A stretch of 64,000 nt of DNA from Combretum micranthum (GCA_024138025.1 JAMXBD010000025.1:2299501-2363500); one strand, 5' to 3'. Counted from the first letter of the stretch, positions 23,596 to 35,806 are shown. Translations and numbers: made by a program. Notes: generated from the sequence alone by a model not told the origin.

Positions 23596-24317
23596 ATGGA
23601 AGGAACTAGAAGTGCCAATCCAGCAGTGGTAGTGGGTCATTCCAACCAAGAATACCCAATAACAATACCCACTCCGCCGGCCAATGGCGGTCAACCACCA
23701 GCACCACCACCACCGCCAATATGCCAAAAGTTCATATCTCCAAGCCTCAAAGTATCAATCACCACCATCTTTGTCTTCCTTGGAACATTTTTCTCATTAT
23801 ACCCTCCAGAGTGGTGCCAGACTTTCAAGTCCTGTCAAATTCATCCATATCTTATTTCAATATAACAGATTCTTCGATTATTACAACATGGGAAATTCTA
23901 GCATCTGTCAAAAACCCTAGCCATCATTTTCGTGTCAAGTATGGACATGTCAAGGCCACGATATACATAGACGACGACGTTCTATGCTGGTCATTAACTG
24001 ATGATTTCTTGCAAGGAACAGGGAGTGAAAATATTGTCCGAGCTGTTTTAAACTCGACATTTCCGAATACAAATGATTTGCTTGCTATTAGCCTGGTCTC
24101 AGGGTTTAAGCGGAAAGAACTAAATGTCGGATTCAACTTCCAGGCTAGACGAAGAATAGGTGTCGGAAAGTGGTGGATACCAACCTTTGACTTCTCGATA
24201 TATTGTTCCTCTCTCGCTTTCACGTTCTCGGAGAAGGATCAGAGTGGTCGTTGGTCGGTCGGACTGGAGACTGTAAATTTGATTTTCTTGTTTATCTTTA
24301 ACATGAGAAATGGATAG
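23596..24317 (+). pseudogene. NDR1/HIN1-like (NHL, LEA_2 superfamily) protein, single frameshift
   Basis: The ATG at 23596 is in good context (CCATGG). It opens an N-terminal tail rich in proline, histidine and glutamine (residues 1-45), ending PPAPPPPPICQKF, then a hydrophobic membrane segment (about 50-72). At 23793 the frame must shift by one base: upstream reads ...FVFLGTFF, downstream reads LIIPSRVVPDFQV. This fits loss of one base next to a T-run. The second part (174 codons to the stop at 24317) is a typical LEA_2 domain: SISYFNITDSS, a W, NP, then YGHVKATIYIDDDVL, a phenylalanine-glutamine step, and a late VGFNFQARRRIGVGKWW-like strand followed by a cysteine. Combined length, about 240 residues, is normal for the family. 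Such proteins are single-pass plasma-membrane proteins linked to defence and abscisic-acid responses. The frameshift may be real or a sequencing error; no intron explains it. Confidence 0.65.
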
Positions 24318-24410
24318 TAAGGTAATCATTTGATTGCACTAACTAGACAGTACTGAACGACTATAAAGAATGCAAATTTACTTGTACTGTGTTTGATATA
24401 TGTGATATTG

Positions 24411-24416
24411 AATAAA
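24411..24416 (+). terminator. Candidate polyadenylation signal
   Basis: AATAAA about 94 bp after the stop of the LEA_2/NHL gene, followed by a T-rich run. Confidence 0.45.
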
Positions 24417-24419
24417 GAA

Positions 24420-25717
24420 TTTTTTTATATTGTTTATTTATCTAGTATAGTATATGAATATTATAAAAGGTTCGAGTTATGAGTGAAAAAATTATTTCTC
24501 ACTTCCACGTGATCATAAGTTTTTTTTTTTAAATTTATCTAATATTCTTAAGTTCTGTTATTTAATACCAAAACCATGGCAACAATCAAATAAAAAACTA
24601 GATATTTTATACAGTCGTGTGGTATAAATTTATGCAAATTAAATGTATGGTACAGCTATATTTAGAGACAACTACGATAGAGTTTATAATAAATAACATT
24701 TCTTTTGGATATTGCACCAGCTTTTCTAATTATGTACTTGTAAGAGACATAAATAATTGTATATGTGTAAATTGTACTTTGCAGCTTTTATCGAGTGGTT
24801 TTAGATATAATGCATGATGTGTCGTCAAAAGTGAACGGAACTAGAGTGTGCTAATAAAAGTATTTTCTAGGCTTTGTTTATGTATCATTGATTCACTTCT
24901 TGTTTATTTTCCTTATTTTCTTTTAAAATCTTTAACATTTTAGCATTAATTTAATGATAGTGAAGTTGAATATGTTTATATATAAGATGATGTTAAAAAT
25001 AAAATATAAAAATCGTCACATCAAATTTATTTCAAAACCTCAACTTTCAAAGCATATAGATGGGGAAAAAAAAAGAAAGAAAAGAAAAAGGAATGACTTT
25101 AGAGGAGACTTAGTAGAAAACAGCTCTTACTTGGGCATAAATTTTTTTATTTTTCTAAATGGTTATTTTGAAGCATTTTTCCAAATGTCACCATCATAAT
25201 TGATATACATAATCTCACAAGTTTTAATTAGAAAGACGCACATCAATTTTTGTAATTGATATAACTATTCTTTTGGTACAATTGATATCATTTTTAGAGA
25301 AGCTACAACGCAACTCTTTACATTTTTATAATATGTTTCATCTTAAATTTTGAAAGGTTATAACTATTTTGAAATGACACATTTTTACATTAAAAATCAT
25401 GTCACCACCATATAAATTAAACTTAAATATATTATATTTTACATAATTAAATAATAGCATTAACTACATACCTATAACAATTCATAAACTATATTATTAA
25501 CATGTTAATTACGTTATTTTTTAAGTAAATTTATTATTTTTACCAACTAGCATATATATAAATCAAGAAATCATACATAGCATGAACTTTGATCTTGTTG
25601 GAGTGACTGAAGTGAGATCCTCTTATGGATTTGCCCATCATTGAGAAATCTATCACTCCATTAACTCAATCCTTATCTTTGTTGGACACATCAACATGTC
25701 GAAAATGTAGTTCAATT
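24420..25717. other. Non-coding, nothing recognised
   Basis: Downstream of the NHL gene. Small open frames (24617-24817, 24954-25199) encode low-complexity peptides. No inverted repeats noticed. Confidence 0.4.
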
Positions 25718-26087
25718 AATTTTATGGTGAATTATACTGGAAGGTCCAACGTTTGAGGGTAAGTTTATTTAAGATCTTAATATTTCGAAAAGTTCAAAAA
25801 AGGTTTCAACATTTAGAAAAGTGAATTAATTGAGGTCCCAATATTTTTAAGTAGTTCAAAAAGAGTTTCTAATGGCTAGAGAAGTGAATTGATTAATGTC
25901 TTCATTGGCATATGTTAATAAAAAAAATATTTAATTAACACTCACAAAAGTCCTCTTCTAAGGTCTTAATTGACATGTATCAATAAGAGAAATATTTAAT
26001 TAAAACTTCTAAGATATTTTTCCAAATGTTGATACTTCTTTTGAACTTTTCGAAATGTGGAGCCTCCTAGTGTACTTTACCATTAAT
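25718..26087. mobile_element. MITE with long inverted repeats
   Basis: The ends pair: TTATGGTGAATTATACTGGAAGG on the left against, read inward from the right, TTAATGGTAAAGTACACTAGGAGG. Both continue into ATTTCGAAAAGTTCAAAA-type phrases. The middle has a second internal duplication (GTTAATAAAAAAAATATTTAATTAA and a near copy). No coding sequence. Confidence 0.6.
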
Positions 26088-26241
26088 TACACATAAGACT
26101 CTATCATTGAACATCTGACCAATCGATTTAACTAAAAAAATTTAATCTTATAGACAAGATGCACCTATGTGTTTATTCTTTTTTCACCTTTTCAAATTGA
26201 CGCAACATTCTAATTTTGCTCCATAACTAGCATCATTATTA

Positions 26242-26536
26242 GGGTTAATGTCAAAAATAATATTTGAAGTTTCGCAAAAGGTTCAATTAGATACATAAAG
26301 TTTAGTTTTAAACAATTTAGAATCTGAACTTTCACAAAAGGTTTAATTAGGTATTTGGAATTTAGTTTTGAACAATTTAGTACTTAAAATAAGTTTTTAA
26401 GTATATTTTTTCTATCTGATTAAACTTACTTCGGATAAAAAAATATACACGAAAACTTTCTTCATGTATCAAACTTTAGATGCTTAATTAAACTTTTTTA
26501 CGAAAATTGAATTACCATTTTTTAACTTATTATCCC
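26242..26536. mobile_element. MITE, GGGTTAATG...TTATCCC family
   Basis: About 295 bp, nearly all of it palindromic. The left reads GGGTTAATGTCAAAAATAAT; inward from the right GGGATAATAAGTTAAAAAAT. Both arms share AATTAGATAC/AATTAAGCATC and AAAGTTT phrases. It has the same tip type as 60450-60824. Confidence 0.6.
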
Positions 26537-27788
26537 TTGTTTTATATCATCACGACCAAATTGTATCGTCGCCACAATTCACCAGCACTATAGCTTTTTC
26601 TGGCCTTTGATACCGCCAATTTACGGTATGTTTGTCCACATCATTGCTAAACTACCTAAGTATAGTGTTAGAATAATATTTATTAGCCATCAGCACCTTT
26701 CAGAAGAATCAATACCGTTATATAAAACGTAAATTCTTTACCGTAATGTAAAGAGTATTGTATCTAATTATTAGTTGAAATCTGAAGACCACATTACCTC
26801 CAGCCTTTGTCGTGCACCACCCTCATTGTAGCCATTGGGATTGACAAGGAAATGCAGTATAGGTAAGTTGCTAAAAACCACCAACAAAGATTCTATGCCA
26901 AGTGAAATGATTGAGTAGCCTATAATTATTAATATAATTTTTTTAAATGGATAATTTTATAAAAGTAATATATCTTTTTTTTACAAATCATTTGAAATAC
27001 ATTAATATTCATCTACCACTCCTCTTGACAAGCACTTATTTATCTCAAGGAAAAGTGTTGGGTGAGTTGTAATGAAAAATTAGATTCAAATCTATAATAA
27101 ATGCACTTGAACCCAATATACATAAGATTCAACAAATATATATGCGATCCATTACATGTGTATTTACACTATATAATATACTTTAATTAATTAATTGAAT
27201 TTTTACATATAATATATGCAAAATATGAATACTAATTATTTTAGTAAATATTCTTTCTAGTATAACACATATTAAAATCTTATTAATATTTACGTTTTAT
27301 ATATACAACTATATATTAACGTGTTGGTATAAGAACTAATAAATCTCTTCTTTCCCAAGAATGGAAGACAGATGAAGGCATGGAACAGCACTCCTATTGG
27401 ATGAAAACGCGGTAGTTAAACAGCTGTAACTTTAAATTCCATAAGCTATATTATTTATATAATTAACAAAAGCAAATGCGGACTATTCGTCACCATAAAT
27501 AAAGAAAATAAAATGCTAATTAAGTTTCAAAATACTTTCTTCTAAACGGGATCACCGTTTATTGACAAATATATAATTATAATGTAGAGCTGTAAAACTA
27601 GTATCATGTTATTGTTCTAAGACGTTGTGCTTAAGCAATATTCTACCCCTCCTTGAACAAAGATATACGGTGGATTTTCCTTCCGATATCAATCCCTAAG
27701 CTCTTCTGTTTTGTGTGCATAAAATGTAGGATATAGAAAATAAATAAAAAAATTAAAAAAATAGTTTAATGGAGTATGAAATCCAAAG
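26537..27788. other. Non-coding, nothing recognised
   Basis: A+T-rich spacer. A short G+C-richer segment at 26800-26850 resembles no gene I recognise. Confidence 0.35.
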
Positions 27789-28505
27789 AGTAAATTCTAC
27801 ATAATTCCCCTAAAAACTTTGAAATTGTATGGATCTGCACTTTTTTCAAAAGTCAATATTTACATCTCTAAAAAAATGACTTGATAATGATACATAAATT
27901 TTGCTTGATACTAACGTGTCATTACATATATACTATGATTAATATAAAATATTTTTAAAAAGTATTCAAATTTTTTTATAATAGTTCTTATAGTTTTTTT
28001 TTTTTTGAAAAAGAAAAAAAATGTCGATTGCCATTTTTTCTTCTCTAGAATTACACTTTTGCATGAAACAAATATATTAGAAAAATCTTTTATTATGTTA
28101 ACACACGTCCTGTGGCACTAATTTTTTCTGAAAAAAAGTTTCTTTTATTAGTTTCGCATGTAGATGTTAGGTTCGAATGCAAAAAGAATTTGAAAAAGAA
28201 ACTTTTCATTCTTTAATATTTAAAGTTTGATATATTTTTTGAAACTTTTATTAGTTAAACATGTTATATGTAATGATGTCAACATTACAATCAAATAAAT
28301 AAAATTTACGTATTATTATCTGCTAGTTTTTTAGAATAGAAGTGATGATTTTTGAAAAAACAGGAGATGCATGTAATTTTTAAAGTTTTCTAAAGAAGTC
28401 GATCGTACAATATATTTATTTTTAAGAGTGTAAGTATTTGCTTTTAAAAAACCTGAGGATCCTGTAATTTTAAAAGTTTTCAAGAAAGATATGCATAATT
28501 TGTCG
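27789..28505. mobile_element. Inverted-repeat non-autonomous element
   Basis: The left end (27790-27875) pairs with the reverse complement of the right end (28420-28504): AAATTCTACATAA/AAATTATGCATA, then AAAAACTTT.AAAATT and GGATC. On the right the terminal unit is present twice (28355-28400 and 28430-28504). No clear target duplication. Confidence 0.5.
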
Positions 28506-29250
28506 TAATCTAAAAATACAGATGAGGCAAAAGTAAGTACTGATGATTCGGTATATGTTATTATAAGATACTATATATGAAATATTTTGGAAACTGAGAA
28601 CCAAAATGTTGAACCTATTAATATATTGAATTATATAATTGTCGTGGTCATATTCGACGTGGCAGAGCAGCCTACATGATAAAAAATGAATTCCCTAATG
28701 ATTAATGGATTGTGCTGTAATGTCTTCTAGACGTAATGATAAATCTTACTAAATCTCGACTTAGCGACTGGGCCACATGGGCCTACTTGAATGGTTTTTA
28801 AACGACACCATATCTGCTAGTGTAGTTACTTTTATCTGAACAAAGATTTTATATTCCATCCTTGTGCTATTCACATGGGGTGTCTTCTATTATGAAAATT
28901 AAAAGTTATGATACTGCCAAAATATTTTTAACTCTACATGGCATATTTATGGCATATATGACAAATTTTAAACCAAAATATAGTTTCATAGGATCAAATC
29001 ATAGGATACCTTGTATCTAAAAATATTTGAAATCAAGTGAAATACAAGTTATGGAGCTAATAATTTTTCTTTCATAATCGTACTGCAAAACTTATGAGCA
29101 TCCCCATGTAAGATGATTAGATTGTTGATGCCTCAAAGTTTCCCAGGGAGGAAAGAATTTCAATCTTTACATGTCAATATATGTAAAATAATTTTCATAT
29201 AACCATTATTCATCTTTGAATTATATTAAAAAATCTTTTGAATTTTATAC

Positions 29251-29528
29251 GGATAAATGTCATATACATGAACTTTATTGATTTTTTATAATTAATTATC
29301 TAAAATTTAAATGTGTCAATTTGATACATGAAAATATTATTTTTATAATCAAATACCGAAACTTTATCCAATTTTATATAGTTGACTTTAACTATGTCTA
29401 CAAAATTAGTCCAAATATTATATATAACTTTCAAGAAGTTCATAGATAGTGTATTCATACTTTTAAATTGTAAATAATTAATTTTAAAAATTTGCAAAAT
29501 TCAAATACAAATAAGACAATCATTAAAT
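29251..29528. mobile_element. MITE of the 5688-7076 family
   Basis: Palindromic, about 280 bp. The left reads GATAAATGTCATATACATGAAC, then TTATAATTAATTATCTAAAATTT; the right, read inward, is a close copy. The arms match the terminal repeats at 5688 and the relic at 18540. Confidence 0.5.
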
Positions 29529-29817
29529 TTTATACTCACCCCAAAGATTACCCAAATTTATATATCAATATTGCATCAAAAGAATTCATAAACTCAGATT
29601 TTGAGCAAGATACACAAAGGCAGATACAAGGCTAACCCACCAGTCCAGACCTGCTAATTCACCGGTACCAAATTATTATACCCATGGGTGTCGAACATTA
29701 TTAATGAGTTTCTATATGCATAAATTCCAAGTTGTCATGTATGAAATGAAGGTGCATATAGAACGCTAATTGTTTTAAGAGAGTTTTTGTCTTTGCTCTC
29801 TTGATTTTTCTCATTAA

Positions 29818-30465
29818 TGGGTATAGAGGGTTCCTGCTGTTAGCGGTCATACACATATTGTGTGGGTCTCGTGCCTGGCATGTAACTTTGGAATGCTGCT
29901 GAGGAAATGACACTTGCTGACGGGACGGCTTGGAGAGAATGACAGGAGAGGAGGAATAGGCAGTCTCGGGGTCTTAAATGCACAAGTGACAGGTAAGGAA
30001 GCTTGAGTAAACCTCACACATCAACCTTATAGTTCTTGAGCAATTAAGATAGAAATTTGCTTGAGTTACCTTAATTGATCTTTCTGAACATAGCCTCCTC
30101 TATAGAATGTTGTTTTTCTTCTCTATCTGAAAGTTACAAATGAGGAGGAATAACTGAGTATTTATAGGCACTTAGCGTAAATGACGATCGTCAGATCACC
30201 TAAGTGATTTACGGATGAGATGGAGTAAGTTCAATACATGTTTATCTTGAATGAGGCCAACAATTATCTCATACGTGTGCATGAGCCTGCCTGAGAAACG
30301 TTGGATGCAGCGGACTGATCCAATGATCTATGTTCCATGCCCATCAAACCAAATCTCCCCAAGCCATCCTAAAGATCGGACCAAGCTCACTAGGCCATGT
30401 CACCTAGCCCGCGAGTCAAGCCCAATAATTAAATTATAATATATAAAATTATAAGCCTACTTACA
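29818..30465 (-). mobile_element. Gypsy LTR, copy 2 (solo or truncated)
   Basis: A 648-bp copy of the LTR at 591-1239, alignable over its whole length; the plus strand ends CCTACTTACA. No primer site or gag lies next to it on the left and no 5-bp duplication can be read, so it is a solo LTR with decayed flanks or a truncated end. TATA box (minus strand) near 30155-30170. Confidence 0.75.
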
Positions 30466-32400
30466 ATGGGAAAAGGCCAAATGAAAAACCTTCATACTAC
30501 TTAGATCAAGGACTTTAACCCTATTTATAGCATTTTTTATATTATTTCATATAATCCATCATAATAAGTAAAATAAAATATACGAGTTTCTATACATTAG
30601 AACACATACTCGATAGCCTATAATAATGAGTTTTAAAAGTTTTACCAACCAATAATTGAATGATCACTTTTATTTAAAAAATTTATATTCTTAACTCAAT
30701 TAGACAATCTATGATACATAATTAATTAATATTTTAGCCCATAAAATTATAACAACGGGTCACATACAGTGCCAAGTCTTAGACCTTATGGTTTTCCAAT
30801 TGATTTACAGACTCAAGAATTGCTCATATCCTAGTTTTTTAAAGAAATAATTTAATTTTAAATAAGATAAATTTCAAACTTAAAGTAAAAATTAGGTCTA
30901 TGAGCATTTTAATCTTTAACACATTTTTTAATAAATTATTTATGATGTAAATTTATTTATACAAAACACATACATTTTAGTTGTAGTGTTAGTAATGTAG
31001 GATTACAAAATATTCATATTAAAAATTAATAATAATTAGTCTCGCATCATAAAAGAAAAGAAAAAAAAAATATATATATATATATATATATCCAACCTGA
31101 CATATTTTAAGTATTTTTATCATTTATTCTACGTTCTTAATAATGAGTAATAAATTTCTGAAGGAAGTTTGTTGTATATACTTACATTTATCGTTTTTCT
31201 CTCTTTTTTTTTTTTTTTTTTTTTTGCCTTTTGCCATGGATCAACTGTTGGTTCCGACCCTGTTAGAACAGATCCAACCCCAATCAATTTTACTTTTTGT
31301 ACAAGTATATACATGAATCCACCCAAATATATTTTTAATTCTATTAATTATTACTGTTAATAACAATATATCAATAGTAATTAATTTTTATTTTTTTTCC
31401 TTTGTAACTAATCTATACATTCATCACGGATCGGTTCTGAACCAAGAACCAACTCAAGAATGGCGAGTTTGAACCTGCAAAAGATCAAGCGATTCTGGTA
31501 AGTCCTTACGATTCCATCCCCAAAACTATAGACCGAACAATTTCCGTGGTTCTACACCACAAAAATTAAAAGAAAATGAAAGAAAAAAAAAGAAAAGTAA
31601 ATTATAAAAAAATTGTCATTAAAAAATAAATATTTAATATTATTGCCGCATGAATAATAAAAAATTTATTTCTAACAACACAAGTAATAAATATATTTGA
31701 ATCATATATTTGTTGAGTTTATGTAAACTTCTAAGTTCTAATCAAAGTGAACTTTTCTTTCCTAATTATGTATGATTTGTTTTTGTATTGTTCAGACTTA
31801 CTTGCATCTTATATTATAGTGCAATATTACTAACATAACGACTAAAATAGTACAAGTAATTGTATATAAATAAATGCAAAAGTATAAAAAAAATCTAACT
31901 AATGGGCTATAGACAATTTTCATTAGACTCAATATTATTTAAGTTAAAAATTTATTTCATATTTTTTTTACTTAAATTAAGTAAATTACTTAATTATTTT
32001 TTTATTTCATGTTTCTTGGATCCTTTGAAATCGAAATCGAACTGTAGAAGTTGAGGATTCCTAAGATACAAAAATTGAACTAGCTTCCACAGATCCGATT
32101 TTATTTCTAAACCTAAACTGATGCATGACGATGTCCATACCAACTAGAGTAAATGGTTCCGGCTCCACAAGCGCCAGGCCAGGCCAGTCCAGTTCACAGA
32201 TTCAAGCCAAATCGTGAGCAAGTCTAAAGTTACAAAAGTTCTGGGAGTATCCGCCACGCTAATAAACCAAAAATATCCCATAAAACTCCAATATCTAGGC
32301 ACGTGTACGACAACATTTCATGGGTCTACTGGGGGACGACTTTTATATTCACATTTCTTTTTTCCAGTGCAATCGTTGTTCAGTCTCCCATAAATATTTG
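30466..32400. other. Non-coding spacer with microsatellites
   Basis: TA run at 31068-31091, T-run of about 20 at 31206-31225. Segments at 31425-31510 and 32010-32215 are G+C-richer (CGGATCGGTTC, GGTTCCGGCTCC) and resemble the interiors of hAT-type non-autonomous elements, but I could not pair any ends. Confidence 0.35.
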
Positions 32401-32631
32401 TTACTTTACTTTCCCATGACATCAGGAGATAAAGAAATAAAATTTTTTTTAATCTTTTTTGTTTTCCTTTTCCTTTTGAGACATGACTGATAGCCCAGTG
32501 GCCCCAGTCTGCCACTCAAGTTTTCTCCGCCGTCAAAGATCGAGATAATAAACAAATATTTCAAATAAATTCATAAATTTATTACTTTACTTTCCCATGG
32601 TATTAGGAGATCCCGAGTTTTCTCCGCCGTC
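32401..32631. repeat. Local direct duplication
   Basis: TTACTTTACTTTCCCATG plus about 12 following bases at 32401-32430, and TTTTCTCCGCCGTC at 32521-32534, recur fused together at 32582-32631. Either the second copy lost about 90 bp or the first gained them. Confidence 0.75.
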
Positions 32632-33218
32632 GACACTATTTAACATTGTGGATGAGGGTTTCTGTTGTTATTGGTCACACATGTATCAAATGGATCTCAT
32701 ATTTAGTATGTGATTTTAGAATATTGTAGAAGAGATTATACTTGCTAATGAGATGACTTGAAAAAAATGATAAAGGAGGAGAAACAGGTAATCTTAGGAT
32801 CTCGATTTCGTGTGTCAACCTTATAATTCTTAAGCAGTTGAGATGAAAATTTGCTTAACTTGTCTTGATTGATCTTTTTGAGCAGAGCCTCCTCTATAGA
32901 ATGCCGTTTGTCTTTCTCTCTATGAAAGTTGCAAATGAGAAAGAATGATTGAGTATTTATAGGTATTTGGTGTAGATGATGATTATCAGATCACTTCAGT
33001 GATTTACAGATAAGATACAGTAAGCTCAATTCATGTTTATTCTAAATAAGCTTCTCATGGGCCAAGGCTAACAATCATCTCTTATGTATGCATGAGCCTG
33101 TCTAAGAAATGTTGGATGCGGTAGACTTGTCCAATAATTCCTGTTTCGAGCCCATCAAGCCAAATCTCCCCAAATCATCCCAAAGATCAGAGCAGGCTTG
33201 TTGGGCCCTGTCACCTAG

Positions 33219-33735
33219 TGTAACATCCTAGAACACTGCCCACCGAGATATTATCCACTTTAATCACACGATGTACGATTTTATCCTTTTGATGTCAACG
33301 CTTTCTAGAGGATCACTCATTCTGAAATTGCTCTGCATAAAACACTTAGCTTTAAAGACATATCAGTGATTAGAGTTCCACAATCTATATTTGAAGGGTA
33401 TCACATACTCTTCCGCTTATAGAACTGTCATCCTCATCAGTTTCATTACATAGGTCTAGAATCACATCGGCAGTATCAGGCAGTGAGGATACCCTCCTCC
33501 ACTTTCGGCTGGTGAACAACTCTGATACCACATGTAATGCTCTGGAACTCCGCCCATTGAAGTATTGTTCGCTTTTGCCACACGCCGCATGATTTTGTCG
33601 TTTTGTTACCAGCGCTTCCCACGAAGTCACCCATCCTGGGACTGTTTTGCATAGAGTTCCAACCAACTCTAAACCATTACACAAAAAGATGCATTATGAT
33701 TAGAGCTCCACAATTTATATTTAATGGGTATCACA
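33219..33735 (-). mobile_element. TRIM retrotransposon (Cassandra-like)
   Basis: A 517-bp element with LTRs at 33219-33405 (187 bp) and 33533-33735 (203 bp) around only 127 bp of internal sequence. The 5-bp duplication CCTAG is perfect (33214-33218 and 33736-33740). The LTRs begin TG and end CA. On the minus strand the internal region starts with TGGTATCAGAGTT (initiator-Met tRNA primer site, 33518-33530) and ends with a purine run AAGCGGAAGAG (33408-33418) before the 3' LTR. It encodes nothing, as TRIMs do. The LTR at 33533-33735 carries a 5S-rRNA-like segment; the other LTR has decayed there. Confidence 0.85.
33615..33639 (-). other. 5S rRNA-like (C-box) segment within the TRIM LTR
   Basis: On the minus strand it reads CCAGGATGGGTGACTTCGTG, then GGAAG. 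This closely follows the internal control region (C box) of plant 5S rRNA genes (AGGATGGGTGACC...TGGGAAG). Only this 3' part is clear; a full 120-bp 5S domain is not present. Confidence 0.65.
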
Positions 33736-33805
33736 CCTAGCCCGTGAGTCAAGCTCAATAATTAAATTATAATATATATAAAATTATAAGCCCGCTTACA
33801 AATAT

Positions 33806-34614
33806 AGAAGCATAAATTTGTTATACAACGTGAGAGCATGACTAATAGTTAAGAATCTTGTTAGTTGATTTTATTTTTGTTGGTATTTGTTTGATATCCA
33901 AAACAAAATATAAAGATGAAAATATATCATAAAATTGTATGGTTTTGTCTTTTTTTTAATAGGATTGGTTAGATAGATTATTTAACGATACATATCTATA
34001 TCCAATTATAATTGAATTACAAAAATAGTTAATAAATTTTATTGACGGGATTCTAAAAGTTCGCAAATACATATATTTTCCAACTTTAAATTAAATACCT
34101 AATAACTCCTTATAAAATTAAATTTATTTACCATTTACTTTATTCTTTTTATAAAAATATCACTTAAAATTTTCTTTCACAGCAATAAAAAAATATTTTA
34201 AAACATTTTATATTAAAAGCATGTGAATTTTTACATCTCAATGTTCACTCCTCAATTATTACTACCTTTATCATAGTCACAAAGTATTATGGACAGATAT
34301 TTTTCCAAGCGCCAAATATAACCAGACATAAAATGGATAAGGATCAAATAAGTATGATATAGAAAAAAAAATTAGATATATGTAGTGCATCTAAAATAAT
34401 TAAGGAGGGTAGTACTTTTATAAACAATTATTTATATCATTACAAGCTTAATTCCTTAAATGTCGCAATACATAAATGGTACACATTTAATAACGCGTAT
34501 CACTTTCTAAATCTTAATAGGGTGACAATCAGCTATTTTAAATGCTGGTTAATCCAATACTGATAGTAGTGTTAGCTAATAGCTATTCCATTAAAAGTTT
34601 GCTTAACAATCTAT
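33806..34614. other. Non-coding, nothing recognised
   Basis: A+T-rich spacer between the solo LTR and the hAT-like element. Confidence 0.4.
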
Positions 34615-35046
34615 ACTAAAGTTTGCAAACGAGTCGAGATAGTATATAGTGTTAAACTAGAGCTCGAGCTTTATTTGAAATTTTAAAGGTTGAACTCGAT
34701 CAAGCTTAAATTTTAGACTTGAGTTCAACTTGAAATAACACTATATAAATTCGAATTTGATTTGATTAAACTTGTTGAGGCTCGATATGTTAGTAGAGTA
34801 TTTTTAATTTTAATTTAAATGATATAATGCTAAGACTTCAATTTGAAATTCAATTAAAATCTATACTCAACTCAAACTTATTAGAGCTCGATTTGACTCA
34901 TAAGCTAATTGAGTTAAATATACAAAACTTAAATTCAGCTCGATAAATTACTTGAGGAGCTCAAGCTCTAGCTCAACTTAATTATTCTCAAATTTAATTC
35001 GAGTAAACATCAAATCGAGCTTGAGTAATTTACAAACCAGTTTAGT
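34615..35046. mobile_element. hAT-like non-autonomous element with GAGCTCGA motifs
   Basis: The tips ACTAAAGTTTGCAAACGAG and, inward from the right, ACTAAACTGGTTTGTAAATT are imperfect inverted repeats. The interior is full of AGCTCGAG/CTCGAACT-type phrases on both strands, a hallmark of a widespread plant hAT-derived family. No 8-bp duplication can be read. Relatives at 38755-38939 and 45362-45930. Confidence 0.55.
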
Positions 35047-35806
35047 TCATTTAAATATCTAATGTAGAGAGAAGAAACTTATTTACAGGAGCACGTAAAG
35101 GAACGATATTTCAGGAGCTTGTTGATGTAAGATGCATTATCGATGGTCTTGAAGGATGATGCTTTAGCAATTTGATAGAAGAGAAACTTTTTCGTATTGG
35201 GTAGTGATTATAAAAATAAAAGGGTCACCAATAATTTGGTCTTTTTTGTCACTATATTACTTTATGTGAAAAACCTAGTGTGTTATGGAAATTAAATGCT
35301 GATAATAAGCTACCGAAATCCATAAAAAAAAAAAAAAAAAAGTCCATGTTCAATCTGATGGAGTTTAGTTGTTTATTTTATTCTGCGGTTTTACTGATTT
35401 GTTGGTCAGTTAATAGAGGATTCAGTTATTTAGTGGAGCTATCTTTTCTTGCAAAATGATTTTTTAGTCAAAGTTAGAAAGCTTTTTCTTTGAAAGAGAA
35501 CGCCAAATGAAAGTTGAGAATCAAACTTTTGTAAAAGCTATTATTAGTGATAGAATTGATGGATGCAAAAGTTTCCTTTTTCTCTTTTATAATTTTATTG
35601 CAAGAAATTAATTTAAGTGTAGAATAAGAATAGTAAAAGTATGTTTTAGAACAAGAAAGAAAAATAGACGCAAAGATTAGTAAAGTTGGATTATCCCTAT
35701 CTTTTTTTTACTGTTCAAATTACATTTTGTTGTTAAAGTAAAATCGATTGGATTTGGGCTTAAAAATGAATGAACCTATCAAATAAATACAAGTTAGCAA
35801 TTGATG

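Larger units (their letters stand above)
32647..33800 (-). mobile_element. Gypsy solo LTR, copy 3, split by a TRIM
   Basis: Begins TGTGGATGAGGG and ends CCCGCTTACA. The flanks AACAT (32642-32646) and AATAT (33801-33805) match at 4 of 5, as expected of an old 5-bp duplication around a solo LTR. Without the TRIM at 33219-33735 it is about 637 bp. It is clearly more diverged than copy 2. Confidence 0.8.

Noticed and set aside
30251..30439. 62-codon plus-strand open frame
   Set aside because: Antisense within gypsy LTR copy 2; not present in copy 1 or 3.
31169..31360. 63-codon plus-strand open frame with an F-run
   Set aside because: It spans a T-homopolymer; the peptide is a composition artefact.
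33385..33684. 99-codon minus-strand open frame
   Set aside because: It lies wholly inside the TRIM LTRs and short internal region and shows no protein family; TRIMs are non-coding.
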